A stretch of DNA of 64,000 nucleotides, from positions 91,849,627-91,913,626 of the forward strand of contig CM041780.1 of assembly GCA_023374045.1 (NCBI GenBank), written 5' to 3'. The notes beneath the pieces were generated by a model, which worked only from the letters and a program-made list of their open reading frames with translations, had not been told where the DNA came from and made no database searches. The translations under genes and the position numbers were made by a program. Positions within the stretch are counted from its first letter, which is position 1. Each line of letters begins with the position of its first letter. This document shows, piece after piece, positions 47,471-58,510 of the stretch. Origin of the DNA: Limonium bicolor. Taxonomy: Eukaryota; Streptophyta; Magnoliopsida; Caryophyllales; Plumbaginaceae.

Positions 47471-48686
47471 TGGATCTAACGAAAAAGCGTCTAGCTAAAG
47501 ACGTTAAAGAAGGGCAGCTTTCCGGGAGGCAACCCGGACGAACTTATCTTTTATATGCTTTTATGCTGTTTTAATTTTCAGGTTCCCTTTAAAGTTTATT
47601 TTTGCTAACTTTTAACCCCGTTTATAGTATGGTTGCTTCTAGTGTTTTATGCAGGTGCAATTTCATGTCTACACCGCAACCAAGCTACGCTACTTGAGGC
47701 TGAAGCTCAAGTGTGGGGGAAGTCCAAAACACGCTAGCAAAAATAAAATCAGGGGAGTACCAGTTTCTTTAAACTTGCTTTTATTTAAATAAATATGCAG
47801 AGGAGAATTTATATGCTTAAATGAATATTCGTGAGCTTGTGTTGTCTCTATTTTATCTACTTACCGAAAAGGCCTTCTGAACTTTCCCTTGTTTTTCGGT
47901 GAACAATGAGGACATTGTTCAATTTAAGTGTGGGGGAGTGTGCCCTTTTCGGTGACATTTTATGCTTAAATGCTTAATCTCTCTGCTTATCTTGCGTTTG
48001 TTCAAATTCAATATGCGGACCCTTTTTATGTGGGTTGTTCTCTTTAGGAATAAATATTGTTATGAATTGTGGGATAAATGGTATAAATGTAAAAATTTTA
48101 AAATTTTGATTACTTTTGAGGAGCATTTTTATGCGGTGTGACCAAATGATCTGAAATGGTTGGATTTTTATTACTCAGGGGTTCTTTCTGTCTTCTTTCT
48201 TAGGGATTGCTAAGGGGTGCTTCTCTGTCAAAAAGGAAAAAAATAAAATAAATAAGGGACTTGTGAGACACCATTGGTAACCAACAAGAGAGTTGAGTGT
48301 TCTTAAATACAAAGGCTTGATGCCTACATATTATCTTCTCATCTCTTATGCAAAAGTGAAACAAATGCATAAATCTATTTTTCCTTTTGTTTTCTCCTCA
48401 ATGCCCATTCTTGAGAGAAGTTGGCCATGGTAAAAGTTCTCAAAGTCACCTTAAATCAAGAAGCATTGAAGTACTCCGGATCATACCCCGAAACTCTAAT
48501 TTTTATTTTTGCCCTGAGTACACCTATGCCACCAGTAGGTGATGGATCACACTCCTCTAAAGTTTAAGATCATGTACTATTGACTTCTTTATCCTACCCT
48601 TCATAATAATATTTGTTATATTGAGCATTCCCTACTTGGGTACGTAGTTTTGCTTGAGGACAAGCAAAAAGATAAGTGTGGGGGTG
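47471..48686 (+). mobile_element. Non-coding 3' region of Athila-2
   Basis: Begins with GGGAGGCAACCCGG, typical of Athila 3' regions, directly after the protease stop. It has three copies of AAGTGTGGGGG (about 47710, 47926 and 48675), the last being the polypurine tract, and a perfect 9-bp hairpin TGAACAATG / CATTGTTCA just before the second. No gene in it. Confidence 0.8.
48674..48686 (+). other. Polypurine tract of Athila-2
   Basis: AAGTGTGGGGGTG directly before TGATAAGTGTCC, preceded by GAGGACAAGCAAAAAG as in many Athila elements. Confidence 0.9.
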
Positions 48687-50283
48687 TGATAAGTGTCCAA
48701 ATGAGCATGATTTATAGGTGTATTTCATATATAATATTAGCACTTTTCTTGCTCATTTCTCCACTTCGGTTAGTTTTCCTCTAGTTTATGTTTTATTGTT
48801 TATCTCACAAATTTATTGGTTTAACATGAGGAAAACCAAGCTGGGAGTGAAGTAGATTAAGAGACAAACGCATAGACGCAAACGGCTCAGAAAACGGACT
48901 TATAACGAAGAATGTAGAGCCGGTCAAACAGAGTCACGCGAGAGTCACGTGCAACCGCCCCCTAAGTGGCGGACGTCACACGGACAACCGCCAGGCGGAC
49001 AGGGCTGAGGCAACCGCCTCTTAACGGGCGGTTAAGGAGGCGGACGAGGCACAAGCAACCGCCTCGCGGTCAACATAGAGGCTACCGCCTCTTAACTCGC
49101 GGTCACCACACAGGCAACCGCCTCGCGGTCAACATAGAGGCTACCGCCTCTTAAGCTCGCGGACAACACAGGAGTTACCGCCACTTATTGGGCGGTACCA
49201 GCAGGCGGACACCAATAACCGTGACTAATTATCAGTCGCGACCAGTATCTTCTTCGCGCCGTCGTCGTCTGCAACTCGCCCGACTCGCCCGCAACTTATC
49301 CATCTACTCTGCACACGCTCTGTCCCCTGCAATCAATGAAGGAAGCAATCAATGAAGCAATCAATGCTCTTCATCTGCAATCAAATTCGTACGGATCCAA
49401 ACCTCTATATAAACCCACCACCTTAACTGCAAACACACCACGCACGACGGGAGTCTGAAGAAACCATTCACCACACTCACCCATTCGCTTCCACTTTATT
49501 TCCTCCCGTATCACCACATCATTCCACACTCACGCAGTAACAAAAGAAATAGAAGAGCAGCAGTGAGAGCGAGAACAGACCAGTTCTTCCTCTGAATTAA
49601 TGTCAAAATCTATCTGTGTAATCTTCTTATCTCCGTTAATGTCTGAGTAATTTTCATTTGTATCCTAGGATGGGGGTTTGATTTCTAATATTACGTAATT
49701 AATATTTATCACCTGTTTCTCTCATTTAACTTGTTTTAATTCCTTTCAACTAATATTGCTAAATGCTTTGCGCGACAAACGACTGCATTTATTTGGTAAC
49801 TATCAACATATGATTTTGAGATAGTCTAGGTACCACAAAGGAATTAATCTTAGTATTTACACTCCGGACTGAGCAGGAAAATATTAAGGCTTTTATTAAG
49901 AGTTCGTAACTGACAATTATTAACTCTAATAGGCAATAAATAATTGAGACAAGGTTATAAATATGTTTAAGTAATTTAGGAAATTCCCCCGCTATCCTAG
50001 GATACATTTTTCCATCCACATCACTTAATTCACCTTTTAACTGTTTTTATTATTTCTGTATTAATTTAACAACAAATCAAGCTTGCCTCCGGCTAAACCC
50101 CTTTTTACAGTTTTTAAGTAACTACCAAGACTAGGGTAAATTGAACAATCTCCCTGTGGATACGACACTCGTTATACTACTACGACCGGGAATTGTTTGC
50201 AGCCCGACATTTATAATTTGAGTTTTTAATTTCCTTTCTTTTAATTTTACACCACTTTAACCACTCAGAAATAACGATATGCA
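48687..50283 (+). repeat. 3' LTR of Athila-2 (1597 bp)
   Basis: Near-identical to 42690-44295. Most visible differences lie in the GC-rich cassette (48940-49212): the 5' copy has TCGCGGTGGACTGGTGCAAC where this has TCACGTGCAAC. Ends GATATGCA before the second GGCAT. Confidence 0.95.
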
Positions 50284-50288
50284 GGCAT

Positions 50289-50325
50289 ATTAACCACGTT
50301 AGGTAGTATATTTACCTCTTTTTCC
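50289..50325 (-). repeat. Element C 5' LTR resumed, then broken
   Basis: Matches the C 3' LTR around 33450-33486 (TAGTATATTTACCTC shared) and stops at about 50325. The remaining 1.4 kb of the LTR, including the presumed promoter and donor site, is absent. Confidence 0.85.
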
Positions 50326-53199
50326 ATAAACGTGGTGAGTGCACAAAATGGCACGTCAAATGGCCAATGCTCAGAAGAGCTTGTGATTCAGCGGATGACT
50401 TTTTCAGTAACCGGTTAAATTACATGGTAAACAACATCATAAGGATGAAATAATGCGAGAGAAATTAGCCTACTTACGAATCTGAGATTGAAGCAGAACA
50501 TCTTCATATTAAGAGTCAACCATTTTACAACACGGTACGACAACCGCCAAACACCGGAATTGAAGAAACCCTAGCGTGTTTACACCAGGAAGGAATTGAA
50601 TATAAGATAAGATGTTAGAATAAATGAGTAAGGAGTTGCACCATCAATGGGCAACAGAGTAAAGGCCAACTACCACGGTAGTAGTGGTCGTGAGTAGAAT
50701 ATTTATATGAGGGGATTAAGTCATGGTGCGCGGTAAAGCGACCGTTATGTATGAGCCGTCAAATATTGACACTGAGGCAATTAGATTTATGAGTTAAGAC
50801 CAGCATAAGTAAGGAAATAAGGTGGTAGACGAACTGTGCATTGATGCCAGTAGTCTGGACCTGGTTTAGTAAGATTACACGGGAAGCACACTACTCATTC
50901 CTTAAGGAAATGGAAGTACATTCCTAGAAGAATAAATATGAGAAAGAAGATAAGAGGCTCTATGGAAAGAGACCTAAGCTACTAAGAAATGGAGTCAATA
51001 CGGAATACAGAAAGGAGCCAGAGCATACCATACCCAAGAACACAGTAAATGGATTTCCCTTGATTAACTTCAAGAAGAACAATAAATGTTATTATGGAAC
51101 GATGAAAGAGGAGATCGACAACAGAATACTTCATAATTAGCAATAGCTAAACGTGTGACGGACACTATGAGTTTACTAAAACGAGACGTGGGACGACTGC
51201 ACCCCACAGGGGCTTGCAGGCCTGACACGCTCATCTATGAGTTAGTCGGGTAAGTAGTAATGTACCAGTAAGGTACCCCATGCATGTAGGCGAGTGGTGT
51301 AAGGAACACGGGAAGTAGTCGACTCCGTACCACGGACAACGACACAAGATCAGACAAGAGCAACCATTACCACAAACAGTCGAAGAGAAGAATTCAGTTG
51401 AACCAGCAACGCAAGGGAATCAGAGAACAAATAATTAAGGACTATGAAGTGCAAGGAGCACGGATTGTTAAGCACAGACATTGGACATGTCTTAAAGTAT
51501 TAAGGATAAGGCTGTAAAGCGCAATAAGCACTAAACAGTAGTTTTAGATTAAGAATCATCCTCTGACCAAGGGTCAAATGGAAAGAACGATTTAGACACT
51601 TGAGAAAACACTAAGTATACAAACATTAGATCTCCAGGAAGATTGGGTAGACGAGCTACAACTCATCAAGGCCGTGTATATATAAAGATAACACGTGACC
51701 ATTGAGGGACTTTTAGTGCTAAACCATAAGCACGCAGGAGAAAGATATACAATACTATAAAAGGATAAGCGAGACAGTTAAGCCTAAGACCATCAGAGCT
51801 GTGCAGCGGAAGCTAGCAGATCACTACCTTTGAGATTAGACCAAACTAAGTTAAGGAAACGGTATAAGTACCGTTAAGAATCCTCGATACAGAGACTAAG
51901 TCATTTCTGATCGAATTATAAGTAAGATAGATGACATGGGAGCTAGAATGCTTGGTAAGAATTAGACATTTTGAACTTATGGTCAAGGATGATATAATGC
52001 TGATTACGTGGGCGTAATCCATTTTAAGGGGGGTATAGCGAAAACCACTTAGCGTATGTTTGTGTACTGAGTACATAAACTACGGTGTGCATAGCACAAA
52101 ATAATTTGAGAATATGTTTTACATAAACATTTTGAGATAAAATCATGGTTATTGCACACAGAAGATGTGAATACCATACATATTAAGTACCTATCTTGTT
52201 AACTCCGGTGTGAGTACAAGTTAAGAGAATTAAGAAAGAGGATTAAGGAGATTTAACAAATAAGGAATATATGAGGTATGAGTCGATATGAGACTATGTG
52301 TGAGATAAGAATAAGATAACATTATGGGATACAATTTGACATGAGTATGAGGAAGGAAATTGTAATGCTATGAGATATAAGATGGTGAGAATTGGTATGG
52401 GACAGTTATAGAACTTAGTAGGAATTTAAATCTTGTGGTAATTACTAAGAGATGAATCGGGAATGTTTGATGGACTGAGTCCACACTTTGGAGATGTATT
52501 AATTATGATTAAGAAGAACTAAAAAGATAGAAAATTGGACATGAGTGAATTATTGGATGTTTGAAAATGACATGGGAGGTGGAACTTGATTTTCTAGGGA
52601 TCAAGGGAAACCAAGCACAAATTGGGTTGGAAGGATAATTCTACACTGATGCTGATCACATCAGGGTGGGATGATTCCTAAAACTCCCTACCAGTGGTCA
52701 CAATTAAATCACACTATGGATAGAGGCCTTAGGATAAAATGAAATTGGAGTTGATTGTATTTTTAATTAGAGGAATTATTCCTCACATGACCTCGTAAAA
52801 AGGATTACCTTTTTACTGAGTCTCACCCATGAAGTCGAGGACGCACGAGCCTTTGTCTTCGGACCGGTGACATGGGGAGAGCAGAGTGTTTTGTATTCTG
52901 GCCCATGGTGACGAGGACGAATGAGCCATTGTCTACGGACCGGTGACATGGGAGAATACGTTGGAAATTATGTGAATGTTTTAATCATCAAAAGAAACAA
53001 AGAGAATTTTGAGTGCTATACATGCTTAAGCATGTTGTGTGATATTTAAGTATAAGAATATGGCGGATCTAATGATCCAATGAGTTTAAGTATACATAAG
53101 TATGATCTATATGATCTATGGAATGAGGTAAGACATGTATTCTAATAAGATAAGATGCATGGGAACTTTGGGGACAAAGTTCTTTTAAGGGGGGTAGAT
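50326..53199 (+). mobile_element. Non-coding internal region of element B (3' part)
   Basis: 2.9 kb colinear with A, with the same motif GTGCAGCGGAAGC near 51798, the same upstream polypurine tract (52026-52036) after GATTACGTGGGCGTAATC, the same two-copy repeat (52826-52951) and the terminal tract (53187-53199). A segment of about 70 bp near 51705-51775 is absent from A. No gene seen. Confidence 0.82.
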
Positions 53200-55920
53200 T
53201 GAAATACCCCAAACCTAAGTATGCTAAGTAAACATCAAATTATGATGTAGTAAGGCTAGAATATGCCTTAGAAAGATTGGTAGACAATTTAAACCAAGGA
53301 AAAAACAATAAAGTGCCTTAAGGGCAATTTGGGCAAAAACGTGCTCTAAGCTTGGAGTGACTTTGATTAGCACCCAAATACCATTATAAGACTTTAGTAA
53401 TTTGCTAATGGACATTTTAAATCAATTAGCAAAGAAAACCAAGCTCGAAAACAAGCTTAAACACAAAATGTGCTTTAAGACTTCTTAAAGCACCTTTTTG
53501 AGAAATTGTCTTAGAAATGGGTTTTGAGTGGCTAAATGCCTATGATTACATCTTAATCAACATGTGTACTAATTAGTATCACATTAGGAAGCCTAAATCA
53601 ATGGGAAATCAAAAATTTCACGAATATGTGCACTAATTTGTGAATAGTGCCAAATAGTGACTAGTTTAAGTTTTAATCAATATAAGTCAATTAGTTTGTC
53701 AACCAAGACCATAAATATCTTGGTTATAATGGGGGGCCGGTTTTCTATGGGTGAGTCACCATAGACTTCATCAAATAAGGAAGAAAAGAAGAGATAAGTA
53801 AAAGGAGTGCTATTTGCTTTATTAAAGTAAAATACCTTATATTAACCTACCTATCTCCTCTCTTCTTCATTTCTCTTCTTCTTCCACGATTTTCTTCCTC
53901 TTCTCTCTGTTCTAAACCGTCTCCAAGCAGTACCCATGGCACCACCACCTTGCTTTGTCAACAACTTACTCATTTTAGCTCCAAATCAAAAACTAAGCAC
54001 ATATATCTCTTAGTTAGACCAAGACCTTGCTTTCTATCTTTTCAAAATCTGAAAAGCCTCATTTTGGAGCCATGGGAAATAACCATTGGAGGAGGAAAAG
54101 CTAGCTTGAGGTGTTCATTATCTTCTCCATTCATTCTAGGTAAGGAAAATGAAAGAAAAATCAACTTTCCATCCTTTTCTTAGATGGCCGAAAATCATCA
54201 CTCATGGAGCCTTGTTTTATCCATTGTTCTAGCTTGATTCTATTCTCCAAGGGCTAGAGGAGGTCCTACTTGATTCATATCCAAGCTTGTTTTGAGAATC
54301 CAAGGTAAAGCATTCAATTTAATACCTTAAAACACATTTTTAACCTAGGGTTTCATTCCTTAAGGTTAGTGTATTGTTTAGCACTCATGAGAGTCATTGT
54401 GGATTGGTTAGAACATTGGCAAGGGAGGTTAAGATGGTGGCCGAGATTCCCAAGGGAAAAAGGTCTAAGGAGGAAGTTAAGATAAGCTTGAGAAAACAAG
54501 GTAAATTGCTTACCTAATGATGGTTTAAGGTTTAAGGAATGAGTTTTAGAGGAGTACCAATGTAGCCTAGGGCTTACATTAGGTAATGGGTTATGTAACC
54601 TAAGAAAAAGAACTTAAACAAGCTTGTGAACTTGTGACTAAGGAGCCAATGGGAATGAGTTGATAATATAAGTTTAAGATGAGTTTTAAGAGCATTATAA
54701 CTACTATGAGATTGATGGGTGTATTTGCAGGTTGAAGGCTTTTATATGTGGGAAATTCAGTGTTTAAGTTTAAGTTATTTAAGGGCCTAAGAGCCATGTC
54801 ATTTAAGAGCCTTAGTGCTATGCAATTTAAGATTATTGCAATATATTGAGTTTGTTGTGAATGAGTTGATTTGGGTGAGAAAATAAGATGAGAAAGGACT
54901 TGATGTGTATGAGTTGGTTGAATGAGGAAAACAATGCATCTGGGCATGATAAATACTAGGGAAGCTATGGCGAAATTTGAGTAGAAAACAAAGGGTTTAA
55001 GTGATGGTTATGATTTAATATGACCTAGGGTTTACTTGGGACCGATATAAGGAGTTTGAGTGGAAATGAGTTAACTAAGGAGTTCTTGAGGTTTAGAACG
55101 ACCTAGAATTGTCTAGGAGGAATTAGAGGATTTGTGGGTGTTTTGAACACACCAAAGTCATGGTAAGAGAAATGGTAAGACTTGTGCAAAATTTAGAGGA
55201 GAAGGTGTATAATGCTATAAGATAATTTAGGTATGAACTAGGGAATATAACAATGAGAGTTTTGAGAAGCTTGTGTAAGTGTGATGATGCTAGTAGTGGA
55301 CTAATGAGGTTTAGTTTTGATGGTAATGAGTGGACTTAGGTGATGGAAGAGAAAGGTGTGGGAGAATGTTGTCAAATGTCAAGGAAAATGACTAGGAATG
55401 TAAAAGAGCGTATGATCATGAGAATGGTGAGTAAGTGAGTAAAAGGAGATGGAAATGTCCAAGGAGGGTGTAGGATAGTTAAGGTAAAGAAGAACACGGT
55501 TAAGGTGCTAAGAAGATGGGGAGAAATGCATAGGTAAGTTCATGAGTTTAGGTTGATGAGTAGAAAAAGGAAAAGAAAGGAATTGTGCATGGGCATGCAA
55601 GATAACCTTGGAAGGTTTGGCAAGCGAAGAGGGGATGCAATAATGCTAGGGAGAAGTTACATTGATTGGGAAGGAAACACTTTGGATGGTTAGAGTTTTA
55701 GACAAAGATTACATGTTGGAAAAATAAGGAAATAAGTAACAGGTGTTAGAAATTCTTGTAAGGATTGAGAAAATGGTTAAGGAGGTTTTAAAGGATGTTC
55801 TAAGGTGAGTTTAAGTGTCTATATGGTATTAAGACATAAAGGGACGCTTATGGAAGATTTGGGCATTTTTGCAAGAAAGGAGATAACTGTTTAAGGGTGT
55901 AGAAGATGAATATTCTGGCC

Positions 55921-56161
55921 TGTCCGAACTTCCGTCCGAATTTGGAAGCTCGGACATGCCCTGTTGCGATTAGAATTTTTGAGTCTCGACCAGAGTCCGA
56001 ACTATCGTCCGGACTTAGATGTTCGGACACTTGAAATTCTTCCTTTGATTTTTCCTCGACCTATGTCCGAACTTAAGGAAGTTCGGACACACGTCTGATT
56101 GCACCCTTTTGAGTCTTGACTTGCGTCCGAACTTGGTAAGCTCGGACACAAGTTCGGACGC
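55921..56161 (+). repeat. Palindromic cassette of the element B LTR
   Basis: Four clusters of GTCCGAACTT with inverted AAGTTCGGAC arms, 60-75 bp apart. Spacers such as GAGTCTTGACTTGC resemble those in element G rather than those in A, although the rest of the LTR matches A. Confidence 0.92.
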
Positions 56162-56997
56162 GGTGCTGTTTTGACCAAAAACTTTGTTTAAGGTTAGGAA
56201 ATGATATCCAATGGTGGGGATTGATATGTAATGATAATATAAGGTTGTTTAAGACATGTTTGGCGGGTAACAATGATAGTTAAGTGGGTGAATAAGTATA
56301 AGTTATGAGGAGAAGTGATTCATTTAAGATTAAGTTTATAAGAACTTAAGTGGTGTTAGATGGGGATCATTAGTGACTAAGTGAGTTAAGTAAGTTAGCT
56401 TTATTGGAAAAGTAATTAACAACCTAAAATTGAATGAATGTTTTAGGGTTTGAGAATTTGGACTCCAGAGGAGAGTAAGCAACCGAACGACCGACGGTGA
56501 ACGGTACAGTTCTTCTTGTGACCTGCTTGCTAATGAGGTGTCCCTCGGCTTGTGTGCTATTTGTTTTTGTGAGCTCACTAAACAAGATAAAGCATGCAAT
56601 CGGAATATTATGTTTATTGTATTGTTGTGTGATGTTTGAGAACTAACACAACATATCGTGAGAACTTACTAACCAACGTTTAGTAAGGAATTGAGTGAGA
56701 CTAAGGAACGCTCCCTAATATGAGTTTGATATAAACCGAATGAGGTTAACCAACAAACATGGTCTTGAGACTACTACTAACTGGAACTTGAGTGAGGAAA
56801 CCCGGGACTGACACCGGTCATGCATGCTAAGGAAAGGGGGTCGGTATATATAGCAGATTCAACTTCCGCTTAAGGACTTGTCTTCGGACTTGTAGCCTAG
56901 GGCCGGTTGCCGGCTCAGCTACGCTAGACTTCCGTCCAGGGTAGGTGGCATTAAGATGGTGCGGTGGGATCACCTAAATCCCAGGTTTGAAATTAAG

Positions 56998-57161
56998 CTA
57001 CAACCACTCCCTTCCAGGAACGGTTTGTATACTGAGAATAAGTTTAGGTTAAGATTAAGGTAAGGTTAAGATAAGTTGCAACCATTCCTCTTTAAAGGAT
57101 GGTTTGTATTATTACGACTAAGATAAGCTACATCATCTCCTTAATAAAGGATGGTTGATTC
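56998..57161 (+). repeat. Hairpin array of the element B LTR (three units)
   Basis: CTACAACCACTCC, GTTGCAACCATTCC and CTACATCATCTCC, each with a GGATGG or GGAACGG partner. Corresponds to the five-unit array of A. Confidence 0.75.
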
Positions 57162-57763
57162 TAAGATTAAGGCAAGACTAAGATTGAGGTAAGATAAGGA
57201 TGGTCTAAATATAAGTGGGAACATTACTTAAGGAGTTAAATAATAAACTCTCTAATTAAGGGAACACATTTAAGTCGTTCGTTATGTTTGAACTTTGATT
57301 GTTCATATTTGGATTGTTGTTTACAGCATTTACTATTATGTTGTGCATCTAATCAACCTCCATGCTATCGACAACTAGTCGTCGTAGCCACGTTAGCTTG
57401 GGGGCCATGAGAGGATCGTACCAGCATTCGTGCTGACCCCCTTTGGGGGCTGTTTTTACTACACAGGTGAACATCAGAAGGCGGCCGCCGCGAGAGTAAG
57501 AAGGGATGCAAGTGTTACGGGTTAAGCGTGGCCTACGAGTTGTGCATGTACACTCGTATGGCAATTGAGTTAGTAAGATGTATAGGATGTGAGGTGATTG
57601 TAAGAAGGATATGTATTTGGTTAAGGTTGTTATGTACTAATGTTCGGTATATTCTGTAGTTAGACCGTGGCAAGGTCCTGGAGTGTAAAGAATTCCGCTG
57701 TGACATGTATATATATATGCTGTTAAGTTTCGAGACCACATTGGGATTGAGTTGAGGTGTTAA

Positions 57764-58123
57764 AAGCAACAACACTCATGTAAATAATAAAGCGTGTGCA
57801 CAGGTATGTTATACCCATATCCCTCACTATAGGATCATTCGAACGTTGTGTGTTTTCATTTCTTTTCTTTATTCTCAATTGCGTATTTTCTTTCTCCTCC
57901 CTTGCACCATGTGTGCCAATCTTTCCTTGGTTCTTTAAGGATTATTTGTGAGTTCTCTTATCACCACAATTTGGAGAACGTCTTGTCCATAGCCAATCTT
58001 CCAGTCCCGGATAGCTCCCTCGCTCTCTGTTGTTTTTAAATGTTACTAGCCACTGCCCCGGATACCAAGGGTCCGTCTCCCTATTCCTTTTCAATGTTAC
58101 TAGCCTCTGCCCCGGATACAAAG
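57764..58123. other. Unassigned sequence between element B and the solo LTR
   Basis: About 360 bp not matching the elements in the window. It has a 55-57-bp near-duplicate containing TGTTACTAGCC and GCCCCGGATAC at about 58043 and 58099. A 63-codon frame (57848-58039) resembles nothing I recognise. It could be the oldest, pre-insertion sequence in the window or part of another repeat. Confidence 0.5.
58119..58123 (+). other. Target-site duplication CAAAG of the giant solo LTR (left)
   Basis: CAAAG precedes TGAAATACCCC and recurs at 63993-63997 after GGGGTGTTACA. The next bases (GGT) match how the neighbouring near-duplicate continues (CCAAGGGT), supporting a clean insertion. Confidence 0.93.
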
Positions 58124-58425
58124 TGAAATACCCCTAAATAATTAAACGCTATTTTAATATATAAATAGCTATATTAAGGTATAAATAATCAAGCAAGTAA
58201 TAACCTGCGAACAAACGAACAGTTTATTATTACCATACTTATGTACATACGGATATATATGTAAATGTACATAACGTTACAAGATTATAACGTTGTACAT
58301 ATAACCAAAACACAACAAATAAAAATAGTCATATATATATGTATACATACAACTAGTAACGCTACAGATTAATATAGTCACTTATATACAATAAATAGGC
58401 TTAATAGGGCTGAAACAAAAAAAAA

Positions 58426-58510
58426 GGAGCAACACGCTCTAGCCGGGATTCAAACCCTAGACCTCTCGTACCTATCCCGAAACCTTAACCAGTTGAGCTG
58501 AGCTCGAATT
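58426..58510 (-). pseudogene. tRNA-like segment with A and B boxes (tRNA relic or SINE head)
   Basis: On the minus strand CAGCTCAACTGG (58500-58489) fits the tRNA A box except at two positions, and GGTTTGAATCC (58456-58446) fits the B box with one change; their starts are 44 bases apart, as in a tRNA. A run of nine T, a polymerase III stop signal, follows at 58425-58417. The D and acceptor stems do not pair well, so this is not a working tRNA. It may be a SINE head or a captured tRNA. Confidence 0.5.

Larger units (their letters stand above)
42690..50283 (+). mobile_element. Athila-2: gag-protease-only Athila-type element, 7.6 kb
   Basis: Complete with near-identical LTRs, tRNA-Asp primer site, polypurine tract and GGCAT duplication, inserted in the 5' LTR of C. 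The interior carries a broken gag and protease. Soon after the protease it passes to the non-coding 3' region, with no reverse transcriptase, RNase H or integrase, so pol appears deleted. Its young LTRs suggest it moved with enzymes supplied by another element. Confidence 0.95.
30384..50325 (-). mobile_element. Element C: long-LTR non-coding retrotransposon on the minus strand, with Athila-2 inside
   Basis: Reading right to left, it has a 5' LTR (39642-42689 resuming at 50289), a tRNA-Met primer site, a non-coding interior, a polypurine tract and a 3' LTR (30384-34917). It belongs to the same group as A and B: same LTR termini, same hairpin, same two polypurine tracts. Its 3' end entered Athila-1 gag. 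The far end of its 5' LTR is missing: at about 50325 the sequence switches to element B. Confidence 0.88.
50326..57763 (+). mobile_element. Element B: 5'-truncated relative of element A
   Basis: The first part aligns with 4105-6919 inside A and the rest with the A 3' LTR. There is no 5' LTR or primer site. The left boundary is a sharp switch from the C LTR, consistent with a deletion joining two elements. Confidence 0.88.
53200..57763 (+). repeat. 3' LTR of element B (4564 bp)
   Basis: TGAAATACCCC to GAGGTGTTAAA; the expected final TTACA carries a change. Homologous to the A LTR but with a different palindromic cassette (55921-56161) and three instead of five hairpin units (56998-57161). Donor-like TAG|GTAAGG at 54139/54140 and acceptor-like ACACAG at 57466. 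Confidence 0.9.
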
